Positions 16,493 through 24,888 of a stretch of DNA of 64,000 bases are shown here, piece by piece. Positions within the stretch are counted from its first letter, which is position 1; the number at the start of each line of letters is the position of its first letter. The stretch is from Azospirillum canadense (GTDB lineage: Bacteria; Pseudomonadota; Alphaproteobacteria; Azospirillales; Azospirillaceae), in the NCBI RefSeq assembly GCF_025961225.1, contig NZ_JAOQNG010000004.1, forward strand, positions 341,001 through 405,000, given 5' to 3'. The position numbers and the translations under genes are program-made. The notes under the pieces were generated by a model. It did not search any database and had not been told where the DNA came from. It saw nothing but the letters and a program-made list of their open reading frames with translations.

Positions 16493-17527
16493 ATGCGGGC
16501 ATTGGTCTACGGCTTGATGGCGACCGCCGCCGTGTGGTGCGGCACGGCTCAGGCCCAGCAGAAGACGCTGTACGTCGCCGCCTACGGCGGTTCCTTCGAA
16601 CAGACCATGCGCAAGGACGTCATCCCGCCCTTCGAGCAGAAGACGGGCGTGAAGGTCGAATACGTCGCAGGCAACTCCACCGACAACCTCGCCAAGCTCC
16701 AGGCGCAGAAGGGCAACCAGCAGATCGACGTGGTCATGCTGGACGACGGCCCGATGTACCAGGCCGTGGCGCTGGGCTTCTGTTCCGATCTGGCGAAGGC
16801 GCCGATCTACGACGACCTGTACGACCTCGCCAAGATCCCGTCGGGCAAGGCGGTGAACTTCGGCGCCGTCGGCACCGGCATCGTCTACAACAAGAAGGTC
16901 TTTGACGAGAACAAGTGGCCGGCCCCGTCCTCCTGGAAGGACATCGAGGACGCCAAGTTCAAGAAGAAGCTGGTCGTCCCGCCGATCAACAACTCCTACG
17001 GCCTGCACGCGCTGGTGATGATGGCGCGGCTGAACGGCGGCGGCGAGAAGAACATCGATCCGGGCTTCAAGGAGTTCAAGGACAAGGTCAACCCGAACGT
17101 GCTCGCCTACGAGCCGTCGCCGGGCAAGATGACCGAACTGTTCCAGAGCGGCCAGGCCGACATCGCCGTCTGGGGTTCGGGCCGCGCCAAGGCGCTGGCC
17201 GACACCGGCTTCCCCGCGGCCTTCGCCTATCCGAAGGAAGGCGGCATCGTGCTGGCGTCGGCGGCCTGCCAGATCGTCGGCAGCAAGCAGGCGCCGGAGG
17301 CCCAGCAGTTCATCCAGCACATGCTGACGCCGGAGGTGCAGACCGCGCTGGCCGTCAGCGCCGGCTTCGGCCCGGTGAACAAGAAGGTGACCCTCTCGAC
17401 CGAGCAGCAGACCGGCATCCCCTACGGGCCGGAGCAGATGGGCAAGCTGCTGGTGGTGGACTGGGACACCATCAACGCCAACCGCGAGGCCTGGAACAAG
17501 CGCTGGACCCGCGAAATCGAGCGCTGA
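16493..17527 (+). CDS. PotD/PotF-type ABC transporter substrate-binding protein
   Basis: The 344-residue product has a signal peptide (ALVYGLMATAAVWCGTAQAQQ) followed by the mature start KTLYVAAYGGSFEQTMRKDV, typical of COG0687 spermidine/putrescine-type binding proteins. AGGAG lies seven nt upstream of the ATG. It heads an operon with an ATPase, two permeases and several flavin oxidoreductases. The ligand is therefore likely an amine, amino acid derivative or opine that is oxidised inside. The stem-loop right after the stop may stabilise this part of the message. Confidence 0.9.
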   Translation: MRALVYGLMATAAVWCGTAQAQQKTLYVAAYGGSFEQTMRKDVIPPFEQKTGVKVEYVAGNSTDNLAKLQAQKGNQQIDVVMLDDGPMYQAVALGFCSDLAKAPIYDDLYDLAKIPSGKAVNFGAVGTGIVYNKKVFDENKWPAPSSWKDIEDAKFKKKLVVPPINNSYGLHALVMMARLNGGGEKNIDPGFKEFKDKVNPNVLAYEPSPGKMTELFQSGQADIAVWGSGRAKALADTGFPAAFAYPKEGGIVLASAACQIVGSKQAPEAQQFIQHMLTPEVQTALAVSAGFGPVNKKVTLSTEQQTGIPYGPEQMGKLLVVDWDTINANREAWNKRWTREIER

Positions 17528-17536
17528 CGCAAATCC

Positions 17537-17567
17537 ACCCCTCTCCCAGCCCCGCTGGGAGAGGGGT
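17537..17567 (+). repeat. Perfect 14-bp stem-loop after the binding-protein gene
   Basis: ACCCCTCTCCCAGC (17537-17550), loop CCC, and its exact complement (17554-17567). It differs from the stem at 4216-4246 only in the outermost base pair and the loop, and sits in the same place relative to a binding-protein gene. Confidence 0.8.
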
Positions 17568-17595
17568 CTTAAGGCTCTGACGCGGAGACGGAACC

Positions 17596-18648
17596 ATGCC
17601 TTACCTTGTCCTGGACAAGCTGACCAAGCGGTTCGGCCAGTGGCTGGCCGTTGACAACCTGTCGCTGACGGTGGAGAAGGGAGAGCTGATTTCCCTGCTC
17701 GGGCCGTCGGGCTGCGGCAAGACCACGACCTTGCAGATGATCGCCGGCTTCCTCGACCCCAGCGGCGGGCGCGTCACGCTGGACGGCGCCGACCTGCTGG
17801 CCAAGAAGCCCAACGAGCGCGGCCTCGGCATCGTCTTCCAGAGCTACGCCCTTTTCCCGCACATGACCGCGGCGGAAAACGTCGCCTTCGGGCTGGAGAT
17901 GCGCAACATCCCCCGCGCCGACCGCGACCGGATGGTCAAGGACGCGTTGCAACTGGTGGGCCTGGGCGCCTTCGGCGACCGCTACCCGCGGCGCATGTCC
18001 GGCGGCCAGCAGCAGCGCGTGGCGCTCGCCCGCGCCATGGTCATCAAGCCGAGCCTGCTCCTGCTCGACGAGCCGCTGTCCAACCTCGACGCCAAGATGC
18101 GCGAGGAGATGCAGATCGAGCTGCGGCGCATCCAGCGCACCGTCGGCACCACCATGATCCTCGTCACCCACGACCAGGCGGAGGCCATGGCCCTGTCGGA
18201 CCGCGTGGTGATCATGAACAAGGGCAAGGTGGAGCAGGTCGCCGCCCCGCAGGACGCCTACGACAACCCGGCCAGCGCCTTCGTCGCCAACTTCCTCGGC
18301 CGCACCAACCTCCTCCAGGGCACGCTGCGCCAGGATGGCGGCGGCTGCCGCATCGACGTGGCCGGCACCGCTTGGCCGGTCGCGGCGGAACTGCCCGCCG
18401 GTCCCGGCGTGCTGACCGTCCGGCCGGAGAAGGTCACCTTCGTGGATGGCGCGGGCGTACCCGGCCTCGTCCGGGCGCGGGTCTTCCAGGGCACGCAGTG
18501 GCTGTTCGAAATCCAGACCGACGCCGGCCCCCTGACGGTCATCCGCCAGCACGACGGCCAGATTCTCCCCGCCGAGAACGAGCGGGTGACGGTCGGCTGG
18601 CGTGCCGAGGACATGCGCGTCATGGCCGGCACGGCTGGTGGGGCATGA
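17596..18648 (+). CDS. ABC transporter ATP-binding protein, PotA-type
   Basis: The 350-residue product has Walker A GPSGCGKTT near residue 37, Q-loop VFQSYALFPHM, signature MSGGQQQR, Walker B LLLLDEPLSNLD and switch histidine in VTHDQ. A C-terminal TOBE domain (about 280-345) is typical of PotA/MalK/FbpC ATPases. It powers the transporter of the two downstream permeases. Its stop overlaps the next start as ATGA. Confidence 0.93.
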   Translation: MPYLVLDKLTKRFGQWLAVDNLSLTVEKGELISLLGPSGCGKTTTLQMIAGFLDPSGGRVTLDGADLLAKKPNERGLGIVFQSYALFPHMTAAENVAFGLEMRNIPRADRDRMVKDALQLVGLGAFGDRYPRRMSGGQQQRVALARAMVIKPSLLLLDEPLSNLDAKMREEMQIELRRIQRTVGTTMILVTHDQAEAMALSDRVVIMNKGKVEQVAAPQDAYDNPASAFVANFLGRTNLLQGTLRQDGGGCRIDVAGTAWPVAAELPAGPGVLTVRPEKVTFVDGAGVPGLVRARVFQGTQWLFEIQTDAGPLTVIRQHDGQILPAENERVTVGWRAEDMRVMAGTAGGA

Positions 18649-19577
18649 CCGCCGTGGACAGCCAGAACATCATGGACACGGGGCCTGCGACTGACACCGC
18701 CGCGCCGCCGCCCGCCGAGCCGGAGCGCCGCAACTGGGCGCCCTATCTCCTCAGCCTGCCGGCGCTGGCGCTCTACGCGGTGCTGCTGCTGGTGCCGCTG
18801 GCGATGACGTTCCTGCTGTCGCTGAACAGCTTCGGCTTCTACACCGGCATCCAGGACGTCTGGCAGCTCGGCAACTACATCGACATCGTCACCGACGACT
18901 ATTTCCACGAGATCTTCCTGCGCACCTTCCGCATCGCCGTGCTGGTGACCCTGCTGTGCGCCGTGCTCGGCGCGCCGGAGGCCTACGTGCTGCGCCGCAT
19001 GAAGTCGCCGTGGCGTGGCCTGTGCCTGCTGGTCGTGCTGGGGCCGCTGCTGATCTCGGTCGTGTCGCGCACGCTGGGCTGGGCGCTGCTGTTCGGATCC
19101 ACCGGCATCATCAACACAGCACTGATGTCCATCGGCCTGATCGCGACGCCGATCGAGTTCATGTACACGGAAACCGGCGTGGTCATCGCGCTGACCCACG
19201 TGCTGGTGCCCTTCATGGTGCTGTCGGTGTGGGCCTCGCTTCAGCGGCTCGACCCACAGGTGGAGAACGCCGCCCTGTCGCTGGGCGCCAAGCCTTTCAC
19301 GGTGCTGCGCCGCGTGGTGCTGCCGCAGGTCGTCCCCGGCATCCTGTCCGGCTCCATCATCGTCTTCGCGCTGGCCGCCAGCGCCTTCGCCACCCCGGCC
19401 ATCATCGGCGGGCGGCGCCTGAAGGTCGCGGCGACGCTGGCCTACGACGAGTTCCTGAACACGCTCAACTGGCCTCTCGGTGCCGCGGTCGCGATCCTGC
19501 TGCTGATCGCCAACGTGGTCATCATCGTCGGCTGCAATCGGCTGATCGAGCGTCGCTACAAGCAGGTGTTCGAATGA
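18645..19577 (+). CDS. ABC transporter permease, PotB-type
   Basis: The 310-residue permease has about six membrane helices after a polar proline-rich N-terminus. It carries the EAA-like loop with VENAALSLGAKPFTVLRRVVLPQVVPGI that docks to the ATPase. Translation probably couples to the ATPase gene through the ATGA overlap. With the next gene it forms the heterodimeric channel. Confidence 0.92.
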   Translation: MTAVDSQNIMDTGPATDTAAPPPAEPERRNWAPYLLSLPALALYAVLLLVPLAMTFLLSLNSFGFYTGIQDVWQLGNYIDIVTDDYFHEIFLRTFRIAVLVTLLCAVLGAPEAYVLRRMKSPWRGLCLLVVLGPLLISVVSRTLGWALLFGSTGIINTALMSIGLIATPIEFMYTETGVVIALTHVLVPFMVLSVWASLQRLDPQVENAALSLGAKPFTVLRRVVLPQVVPGILSGSIIVFALAASAFATPAIIGGRRLKVAATLAYDEFLNTLNWPLGAAVAILLLIANVVIIVGCNRLIERRYKQVFE

Positions 19578-20374
19578 ACCGCAACGGCCCCATCGCGCTG
19601 ATCTTCCACACGCTGTTCCTGGCCTTCCTGCTGGCGCCGATCCTGATCGTCTGCGTGGTCGCCTTCACCTCTCAGGGCTACCTGTCGCTGCCGACGCAGG
19701 GGCTGTCGCTGCGCTGGTTCAAGGCCATCGCCGACAACCCGGAATTCGTGCGCGCCTTCCGCGACAGCTTGGTGCTGGGTGCGATCAGCTCCACCCTCGC
19801 CGTGGGCTTCTCCATCCCAGCCGCACTCGCCATTGCCCGCCACCAGTTTCCGGGGCGCGAGGCGATCACGGCGCTGTTCCTGTCGCCGCTGATGGTGCCG
19901 CACATCGTGCTGGGCATCGCCTTCCTGCGCTTCTTCACGCAGATCGGGCTGGGGGGCACCTTCGCCGGGCTGGTGCTGAGCCACGTCGTCATCATCCTGC
20001 CCTTCGCGCTGCGGCTGATCCTGGCGGCCTCCACCGGCATGGACCGCTCCATCGAGAACGCGGCGGCCTCGCTCGGCGCCACCTCCTGGACGACCTTCCG
20101 GCGCGTGACGCTGCCGCTGATCCTGCCGGGCGTGGCGAGCGGCTGGGTGCTGGCCTTCATCAACAGCTTCGACGAGGTGACGATGACCGTCTTCATCGCC
20201 TCGCCGGAAACGACGACCCTGCCGGTCCGCCTCTTCCTCTACATCCAGGACAACATCGACCCGCTGGTGGCCGCGGTCTCCGCCGCGCTGATCTTCATGA
20301 CGGTGGGCGCGATGCTGGTGCTGGACCGGCTCTACGGGCTTGAGCGGCTGCTGGTCGGCCGCGGACAGGAGTGA
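19574..20374 (+). CDS. ABC transporter permease, PotC-type
   Basis: The 266-residue permease has six predicted membrane helices and the EAA loop IENAAASLGATSWTTFRRVT. It starts within the stop of the previous gene (ATGA), so the two channel subunits should be made together. It completes the PotDABC-like transporter of this operon, and the flavoprotein genes follow directly. Confidence 0.92.
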   Translation: MNRNGPIALIFHTLFLAFLLAPILIVCVVAFTSQGYLSLPTQGLSLRWFKAIADNPEFVRAFRDSLVLGAISSTLAVGFSIPAALAIARHQFPGREAITALFLSPLMVPHIVLGIAFLRFFTQIGLGGTFAGLVLSHVVIILPFALRLILAASTGMDRSIENAAASLGATSWTTFRRVTLPLILPGVASGWVLAFINSFDEVTMTVFIASPETTTLPVRLFLYIQDNIDPLVAAVSAALIFMTVGAMLVLDRLYGLERLLVGRGQE

Positions 20375-20382
20375 CCGTCACC

Positions 20383-21513
20383 ATGACCGAAACAACGAGG
20401 TCCGACTACGACGTCGCCGTGATCGGCGGCGGGCTGGTCGGATCGGCCATCGCCTGGGGCCTCGCCCAGCACGGGCAGAAGGTCGCCATCCTGGACGAGG
20501 GGGACATCGCCGTCCGCCCGTCGCGCGGCAACTTCGCGCTCGTCTGGGTGCAGGGCAAGGGGCTGGGGCTGCCGGAATATGCGGGCTGGTCGAAGCGGTC
20601 GTCCGACACCTGGACTGGCTTCGCCGACCAACTGCGCCAGCAGACCGGCATCGACGTCTGCTACGAACGGCCGGGCGGCTTCATGCCCCTGCTGTCGGAA
20701 GCGGAGATGGAGCACCGCGCCAACCAGCTTCGCCGCCTGCACAACCAGCCGAACGTCGTCCGCTACGACTATGAGATGATGGACCGTGCCGCCGTGGAGA
20801 AGGAGATGCCCTTCATCGGCAAGGACGTGGTCGGGGCGAGCTATTGCCCGCTGGACGGCCATTGCAATTCGCTGAAGCTGCTGCGCGCGCTGCACACCGG
20901 CATCAGCCTCAGCGGCGTCGCGTACCTGCCGAACCACCGCGTGGAGCGGATCGACCCGATGGCTGGCGGTTTCCGCATGACCACGGCGTCGGGCGAGGTG
21001 CGGTCGGGCAAGGTGGTGATCGCCGCCGGGCACGACGGCCGCCGGCTGGCGCCCATGGTCGGGTTGGAGGCCCCCGTGCGGCCGGAGCGCGGCCACATCA
21101 TCGTGACGGAGAAGACCGCCCCCTTCCTGAAATACCCGGTCGGCTTCATCCGCCAGACCGACGAGGGCGGGGTGATGATCGGCGACAGCTTCGAGGATGT
21201 CGGGCTCGACACCACGGTGCGCAACGGCATCACCTCCACCATCGCCGACCGTGCGCTGCGCATCTTCCCGTTGCTGGGCAAGCTGAACGTGGTGCGGACC
21301 TGGGCGGCGCTGCGCGTGCTGACGCCGGACGGCTTCCCGATCTACGAGCAGTCCACCAGCATGCCCGGCGCCTTCGTCGCCACCTGCCACAGCGGCGTGA
21401 CGCTCGCCGCCAATCACGCGCTGGCGCTGGCCCCGCACATCGCGGCCGGCAGCCTGCCCGACGAGTTCACGGCTTTTAGCGCCCGGAGGTTCCATGTTCC
21501 AGCGGCTGCCTAA
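20383..21513 (+). CDS. DAO-family FAD oxidoreductase, beta-like subunit of a three-part dehydrogenase
   Basis: The 376-residue product has an N-terminal FAD-binding GxGxxG (YDVAVIGGGLVGSAIAWGLA) and a C-terminal DAO-family end (ATCHSGVTLAANHALALAPHI). With the two following genes it matches the three-component layout of opine oxidases, D-hydroxyproline dehydrogenase and HcnABC, where this subunit oxidises the C-N bond of an amine or amino acid. I prefer ATG 20383 over GTG 20371 because the AGGAG is too close to the latter. The 3' end overlaps the ferredoxin-like gene by 20 nt. The substrate is not determined. Confidence 0.85.
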   Translation: MTETTRSDYDVAVIGGGLVGSAIAWGLAQHGQKVAILDEGDIAVRPSRGNFALVWVQGKGLGLPEYAGWSKRSSDTWTGFADQLRQQTGIDVCYERPGGFMPLLSEAEMEHRANQLRRLHNQPNVVRYDYEMMDRAAVEKEMPFIGKDVVGASYCPLDGHCNSLKLLRALHTGISLSGVAYLPNHRVERIDPMAGGFRMTTASGEVRSGKVVIAAGHDGRRLAPMVGLEAPVRPERGHIIVTEKTAPFLKYPVGFIRQTDEGGVMIGDSFEDVGLDTTVRNGITSTIADRALRIFPLLGKLNVVRTWAALRVLTPDGFPIYEQSTSMPGAFVATCHSGVTLAANHALALAPHIAAGSLPDEFTAFSARRFHVPAAA

Positions 21514-21790
21514 CGCGTCCGGCGAGCGCGTGTCCTTCACCATCGACGGCCGCGCGGCCGAAGCCCTGTCGGGGGACAGCGTCGCCGCGGCGCTGATCGC
21601 CAACGGCGTGTCGGCCTGCCGGACCACCCCGGTGTCCGGCGCCCCGCGCGCGCCCTACTGCATGATGGGCGTGTGCTTCGACTGCCTGGTGACCATCGAC
21701 GACGTCGGCAACCAGCAGGGCTGCCTGGTGCGGGTGCGCCCCGGCATGCGGGTCGAGACCCAGAACGGCAAGCGGGAGATCGAACGGTGA
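21494..21790 (+). CDS. Small [2Fe-2S] subunit (Fer2_4 type) of the flavin dehydrogenase
   Basis: The 98-residue protein has cysteines C56, C61, C64 and C77 spaced as in plant-type [2Fe-2S] ferredoxin domains of HcnA, SoxA and opine oxidase small subunits (CMMGVCFDC then C after 12 residues). A further C42 is probably not a ligand. It should carry electrons between the two flavoprotein subunits. It overlaps both neighbours, so the three subunits are likely made in fixed ratio. Confidence 0.87.
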   Translation: MFQRLPNASGERVSFTIDGRAAEALSGDSVAAALIANGVSACRTTPVSGAPRAPYCMMGVCFDCLVTIDDVGNQQGCLVRVRPGMRVETQNGKREIER

Positions 21791-23205
21791 GTGACCTGAA
21801 GCCTCGCTATGACCTCGCCGTGATCGGCGCCGGCCCGGCCGGCCTCGCCGCCGCGACGCTCGCCGCCCAGCGCGGCCTGTCCACGGTGCTGCTGGACGAG
21901 CAGCGCGCCCCCGGCGGCCAGATCTACCGCGCCGTCACCCAGTCGCCGGTCCGGAACCCCAGCGTGCTGGGCTCCGACTACTGGCACGGCGCCGACCTCG
22001 TCGGCCCGTTCCGCGACAGCGGCGCCGACTACGCACCCGGCACCACGGTGTGGAGCGTCGCGCGCAGCCTGGACATCGGCCTGTCGCGCGACGGTGCCGC
22101 GCGCGTCCTGCCGGCCCGGCACATCATCCTGGCGACCGGCGCGATCGAGCGTCCCTTCCCGATCCCCGGCTGGACCCTGCCGGGCGTGATGGGCGCCGGT
22201 GCCGCGCAGATCCTGCTGAAGACCTCCGGCCTCGTGGCCTCCGGCAACGTGGTGCTCGCCGGGACGGGGCCGCTGCTGTGGCTTCTGGCCTGGCAGTATC
22301 TGCGCGCCGGTGCCCGCATCGACGTGATCCTGGACACCACCCCGCGGGAGAACTGGCGGCAGGCCATGCCGCACATGGGCGCCTTCGTGCGCTCCGGCTA
22401 TGTCGGCAAGGGCCTGAAGCTGCTGCTGGAGGTCCGCCGCAAGGTCAAGGTGATCGGCAACGTCACCAGCCTGGCGGCCGAGGGCGACGGGCGCGTGCAG
22501 ACCGTGGTCTTCCGCCAGGGCGACGGGGCGGAGCAGCGCCTGCCCGCCGACACGCTGCTGCTGCACCACGGCGTCATCCCCAACATCAACCTCGCCAACG
22601 CCACCGGCTGCGCCCAGAACTGGGACGAGGCGCAGCGCTGCTGGGTCCCCACCGTGGACGGCTGGGGCGCCACTTCGGTGGAGGGCGTGTCCATCGCCGG
22701 CGACGGCGCCGGCATCGGTGGCGCGCTGGCGGCGGAGCACCGCGGCCGGCTGGCGGCGCTCGACGCGCTGCACCGCCTCGGCGTGCTGGACCGTGATGCC
22801 CGCGACCGCGACGCCGCCCCGCACCGGGAGGCGCTGGACAAGGCGCAGCGCGGGCGCGAGTTCCTCGACACGCTCTACCGCCCGGCCAAGGACTTCCGCG
22901 TGCCGACGGACGAGACCATTGTCTGCCGCTGCGAGGAGGTGACCGCCAAGCAGGTGCGCGACGCCGTGAAGCTGGGCGTCAGCGGGCCGAACCAGACCAA
23001 GTCCTTCCTGCGCTGCGGCATGGGGCCCTGCCAGGGCCGGCTCTGCGGCCCGACGGTGGTGGAGGTGATCGCCGACGCCCGCGGCGTCTCCCCGGCGGAG
23101 GTCGGCTACTACCGCCTGCGCCCGCCGGTGAAGCCGATCACGCTGGCCGAACTCGCCTCCCTGCCCAAGGCCGAGGACGAGATCGCCGCCGTGCTGCACC
23201 ACTGA
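21787..23205 (+). CDS. FAD/NAD(P)-type oxidoreductase with C-terminal [2Fe-2S] Bfd-like domain, alpha-like subunit
   Basis: The 472-residue product has an N-terminal FAD motif (YDLAVIGAGPAGLAAATLA), a second nucleotide-binding region near residues 155-175 (NVVLAGTGPLLWLLAWQYL) and a C-terminal cluster domain with C380-x-C382 and C415-x4-C420. This is the alpha subunit layout of D-hydroxyproline dehydrogenase, opine oxidase OoxA and HcnB. The GTG start overlaps the previous stop (GTGA). Electrons probably pass through this subunit to quinone or another acceptor, which is inference. Confidence 0.87.
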   Translation: MSDLKPRYDLAVIGAGPAGLAAATLAAQRGLSTVLLDEQRAPGGQIYRAVTQSPVRNPSVLGSDYWHGADLVGPFRDSGADYAPGTTVWSVARSLDIGLSRDGAARVLPARHIILATGAIERPFPIPGWTLPGVMGAGAAQILLKTSGLVASGNVVLAGTGPLLWLLAWQYLRAGARIDVILDTTPRENWRQAMPHMGAFVRSGYVGKGLKLLLEVRRKVKVIGNVTSLAAEGDGRVQTVVFRQGDGAEQRLPADTLLLHHGVIPNINLANATGCAQNWDEAQRCWVPTVDGWGATSVEGVSIAGDGAGIGGALAAEHRGRLAALDALHRLGVLDRDARDRDAAPHREALDKAQRGREFLDTLYRPAKDFRVPTDETIVCRCEEVTAKQVRDAVKLGVSGPNQTKSFLRCGMGPCQGRLCGPTVVEVIADARGVSPAEVGYYRLRPPVKPITLAELASLPKAEDEIAAVLHH

Positions 23206-23218
23206 GGACACGCGTCCC

Positions 23219-24358
23219 ATGTCGAGCCCCACGCCCCAACCGGATGTCATCGTCATCGGCGGCGGCCTGCACGGCTGCTCCGCCGCCCTGCACCTGAGCC
23301 TGCGCGGGGTCAAGGTGCTGGTGCTGGAGAAGGACCACATCGGCCGTCACGCCTCCGGCGTGAACGCGGGCGGCGTGCGCCAGCTCGGCCGCCATGTGGC
23401 GGAGGTGCCGCTGACCGTCGCCTCCATGGCGCTGTGGCACGGCATCCGGGACCTCGTGGACGACGACTGCGGCTTCGAAAGCCACGGACAGGTCAAGGTC
23501 GCGGAGACGGAGGCGGAGCTGGCCACCTGCCAGGCCCGCGCCGACCAGCTCAACGCGCTGGGCTTCACGCACGAGGAGGTGGTCGACCAGGCGGAGCTGC
23601 GCCGCCTCGTCCCCGCCATCGCCGGCCACTGCGTGGGCGCGCTCGTCTCCCGCCGCGACGGGGCGGCCATTCCCTACCGCACCACCTTCGCCTTCAAGCG
23701 TAGGGCGGAAAGCCTCGGCGCGCGCTTTGTGGAGGGGGTGACGGTCGCGAAGATCGCCCGCGACGGCAAGACTTGGGCGGTTGAGACGTCGGACGGAGCC
23801 CACCACACGGCACCGATCCTCGTCAACTGCGCCGGCGCCTGGGCCGACCGCATCGCCGCCCAGTTGGGGGAGCCGGTGCCGCTGGAGGTCATCGCGCCCA
23901 TGCTGATGATCACCGCGCGCGTTCCGCCCTTCATCAAGCCGGTGGTCGGTGCCACGGGGCGGACGCTGTCCTTCAAGCAGTTCCCGAACGGGACCGTGCT
24001 GATCGGCGGCGGGCTGCTCGGCCGCGCCTACCGCGACGAGAACCGGACGGACCTGGACTTCGCCAACGTCACCACCAACGCCCGCACGGTCTGGGACCTG
24101 TTCCCGGTGATGCGCAGCGCGACCATCGTCCGCGCCTGGGCGGGGATCGAGGCGCGCATGCCCGACGACATCCCGGTGATCGGCCCCAGCGGCACGGAGG
24201 AGGGCGTCTACCACGCCTTCGGCTTCTCCGCCCACGGTTTCCAGCTCGGCCCTATTGTCGGGCGGATCACCGCCGACCTTATTACGCAGGGGCGCACCGA
24301 CCTGCCCATCGAGCCCTTCCGGATCCAACGCTTCCGCCGCGACGCGGTTGCGGCCTGA
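23219..24358 (+). CDS. DAO-family FAD oxidoreductase (sarcosine oxidase beta-like)
   Basis: The 379-residue flavoprotein opens with VIVIGGGLHGCSAALHLSLRG and has the substrate-side end GVYHAFGFSAHGFQLGPIVG typical of glycine oxidase, sarcosine oxidase beta and related deaminating enzymes. It is a second, independent amine-oxidising enzyme in the same operon, 13 nt after the alpha subunit. It might act on the product of the first dehydrogenase or on another imported amine. RidA follows at once, consistent with an imine product. Confidence 0.86.
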   Translation: MSSPTPQPDVIVIGGGLHGCSAALHLSLRGVKVLVLEKDHIGRHASGVNAGGVRQLGRHVAEVPLTVASMALWHGIRDLVDDDCGFESHGQVKVAETEAELATCQARADQLNALGFTHEEVVDQAELRRLVPAIAGHCVGALVSRRDGAAIPYRTTFAFKRRAESLGARFVEGVTVAKIARDGKTWAVETSDGAHHTAPILVNCAGAWADRIAAQLGEPVPLEVIAPMLMITARVPPFIKPVVGATGRTLSFKQFPNGTVLIGGGLLGRAYRDENRTDLDFANVTTNARTVWDLFPVMRSATIVRAWAGIEARMPDDIPVIGPSGTEEGVYHAFGFSAHGFQLGPIVGRITADLITQGRTDLPIEPFRIQRFRRDAVAA

Positions 24359-24387
24359 GATCCCCTTTGCATTCAGGAGACAGTACC

Positions 24388-24750
24388 TTGCCGATCCAAC
24401 GTTTCGATTGCGGCCCGCGGATGAGCGAGATGGTCATCCACAACGACACCGTCTACCTCTGCGGCCAGATCGCCGACTTCGAGGCCATGGGCGGCGTGAC
24501 CAGCGACGTGGAGGCCCAGACCCGCGACGTCCTGCGCCAGATCGACGTCCTGCTGGAGCGTGCCGGCACGGACAAGAGCAAGCTGCTGACCGCGACCGTC
24601 TACCTCGCCGACATGAGCGCCTTCGCGAAGATGAACGCCGCCTGGGACGCCTGGGTCGACCGCGCCAACGCCCCCGCCCGCGCCACGGTGGAGGCGAAAC
24701 TCGCCAACCCCGACCTGCTGGTGGAAATCCAGGTGATCGCGGCGAAGTAG
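24388..24750 (+). CDS. RidA-family imine/enamine deaminase
   Basis: The 120-residue product has the YjgF/RidA fold and keeps the arginine that binds the carboxylate of imino acids (PARATVEAKL). RidA proteins hydrolyse reactive 2-imino acids to 2-keto acids and ammonia. Its place directly after two amine-oxidising flavoproteins suggests it clears their products. The start is TTG 24388 with AGGAG eight nt upstream; an earlier ATG lies upstream of the ribosome binding site. Confidence 0.88.
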   Translation: MPIQRFDCGPRMSEMVIHNDTVYLCGQIADFEAMGGVTSDVEAQTRDVLRQIDVLLERAGTDKSKLLTATVYLADMSAFAKMNAAWDAWVDRANAPARATVEAKLANPDLLVEIQVIAAK

Positions 24751-24776
24751 GCGCCCCCCGACGCCCATCCTCAATC

Positions 24777-24859
24777 CCCTCTCCCCGCTTTCGGCGGACC
24801 GAAGGTCCGCCTGTCGCGTCAGCGCAAACTTTGTTTGCGCGTGAGCAGGGGGGAGAGGG
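24777..24859 (+). repeat. Three-way-junction palindrome: outer stem with two inner perfect hairpins
   Basis: The outer stem is CCCTCTCCCC (24777-24786) with GGGGAGAGGG (24850-24859). Inside are GGCGGACC-GAA-GGTCCGCC (24793-24811) and GCGCAAAC-TTT-GTTTGCGC (24822-24840), both perfect 8-bp stems with 3-nt loops. It occupies the gap between a RidA gene and a binding-protein gene. Confidence 0.85.
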
Positions 24860-24888
24860 AGAAAACCCCAATTCCACGGAGCACACCC

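Noticed and set aside
20383..23205. The three-subunit flavin/Fe-S genes as hydrogen cyanide synthase (HcnABC)
   Set aside because: The layout is shared with opine oxidases and D-hydroxyproline dehydrogenase. The transporter and RidA context points to amine catabolism, and nothing specific to HcnABC is visible.
24777..24859. The three-way junction taken as a tRNA or riboswitch
   Set aside because: It lacks tRNA-specific bases and arm sizes and matches no riboswitch core I know; the outer stem is the common CCCTCTCCCC repeat.
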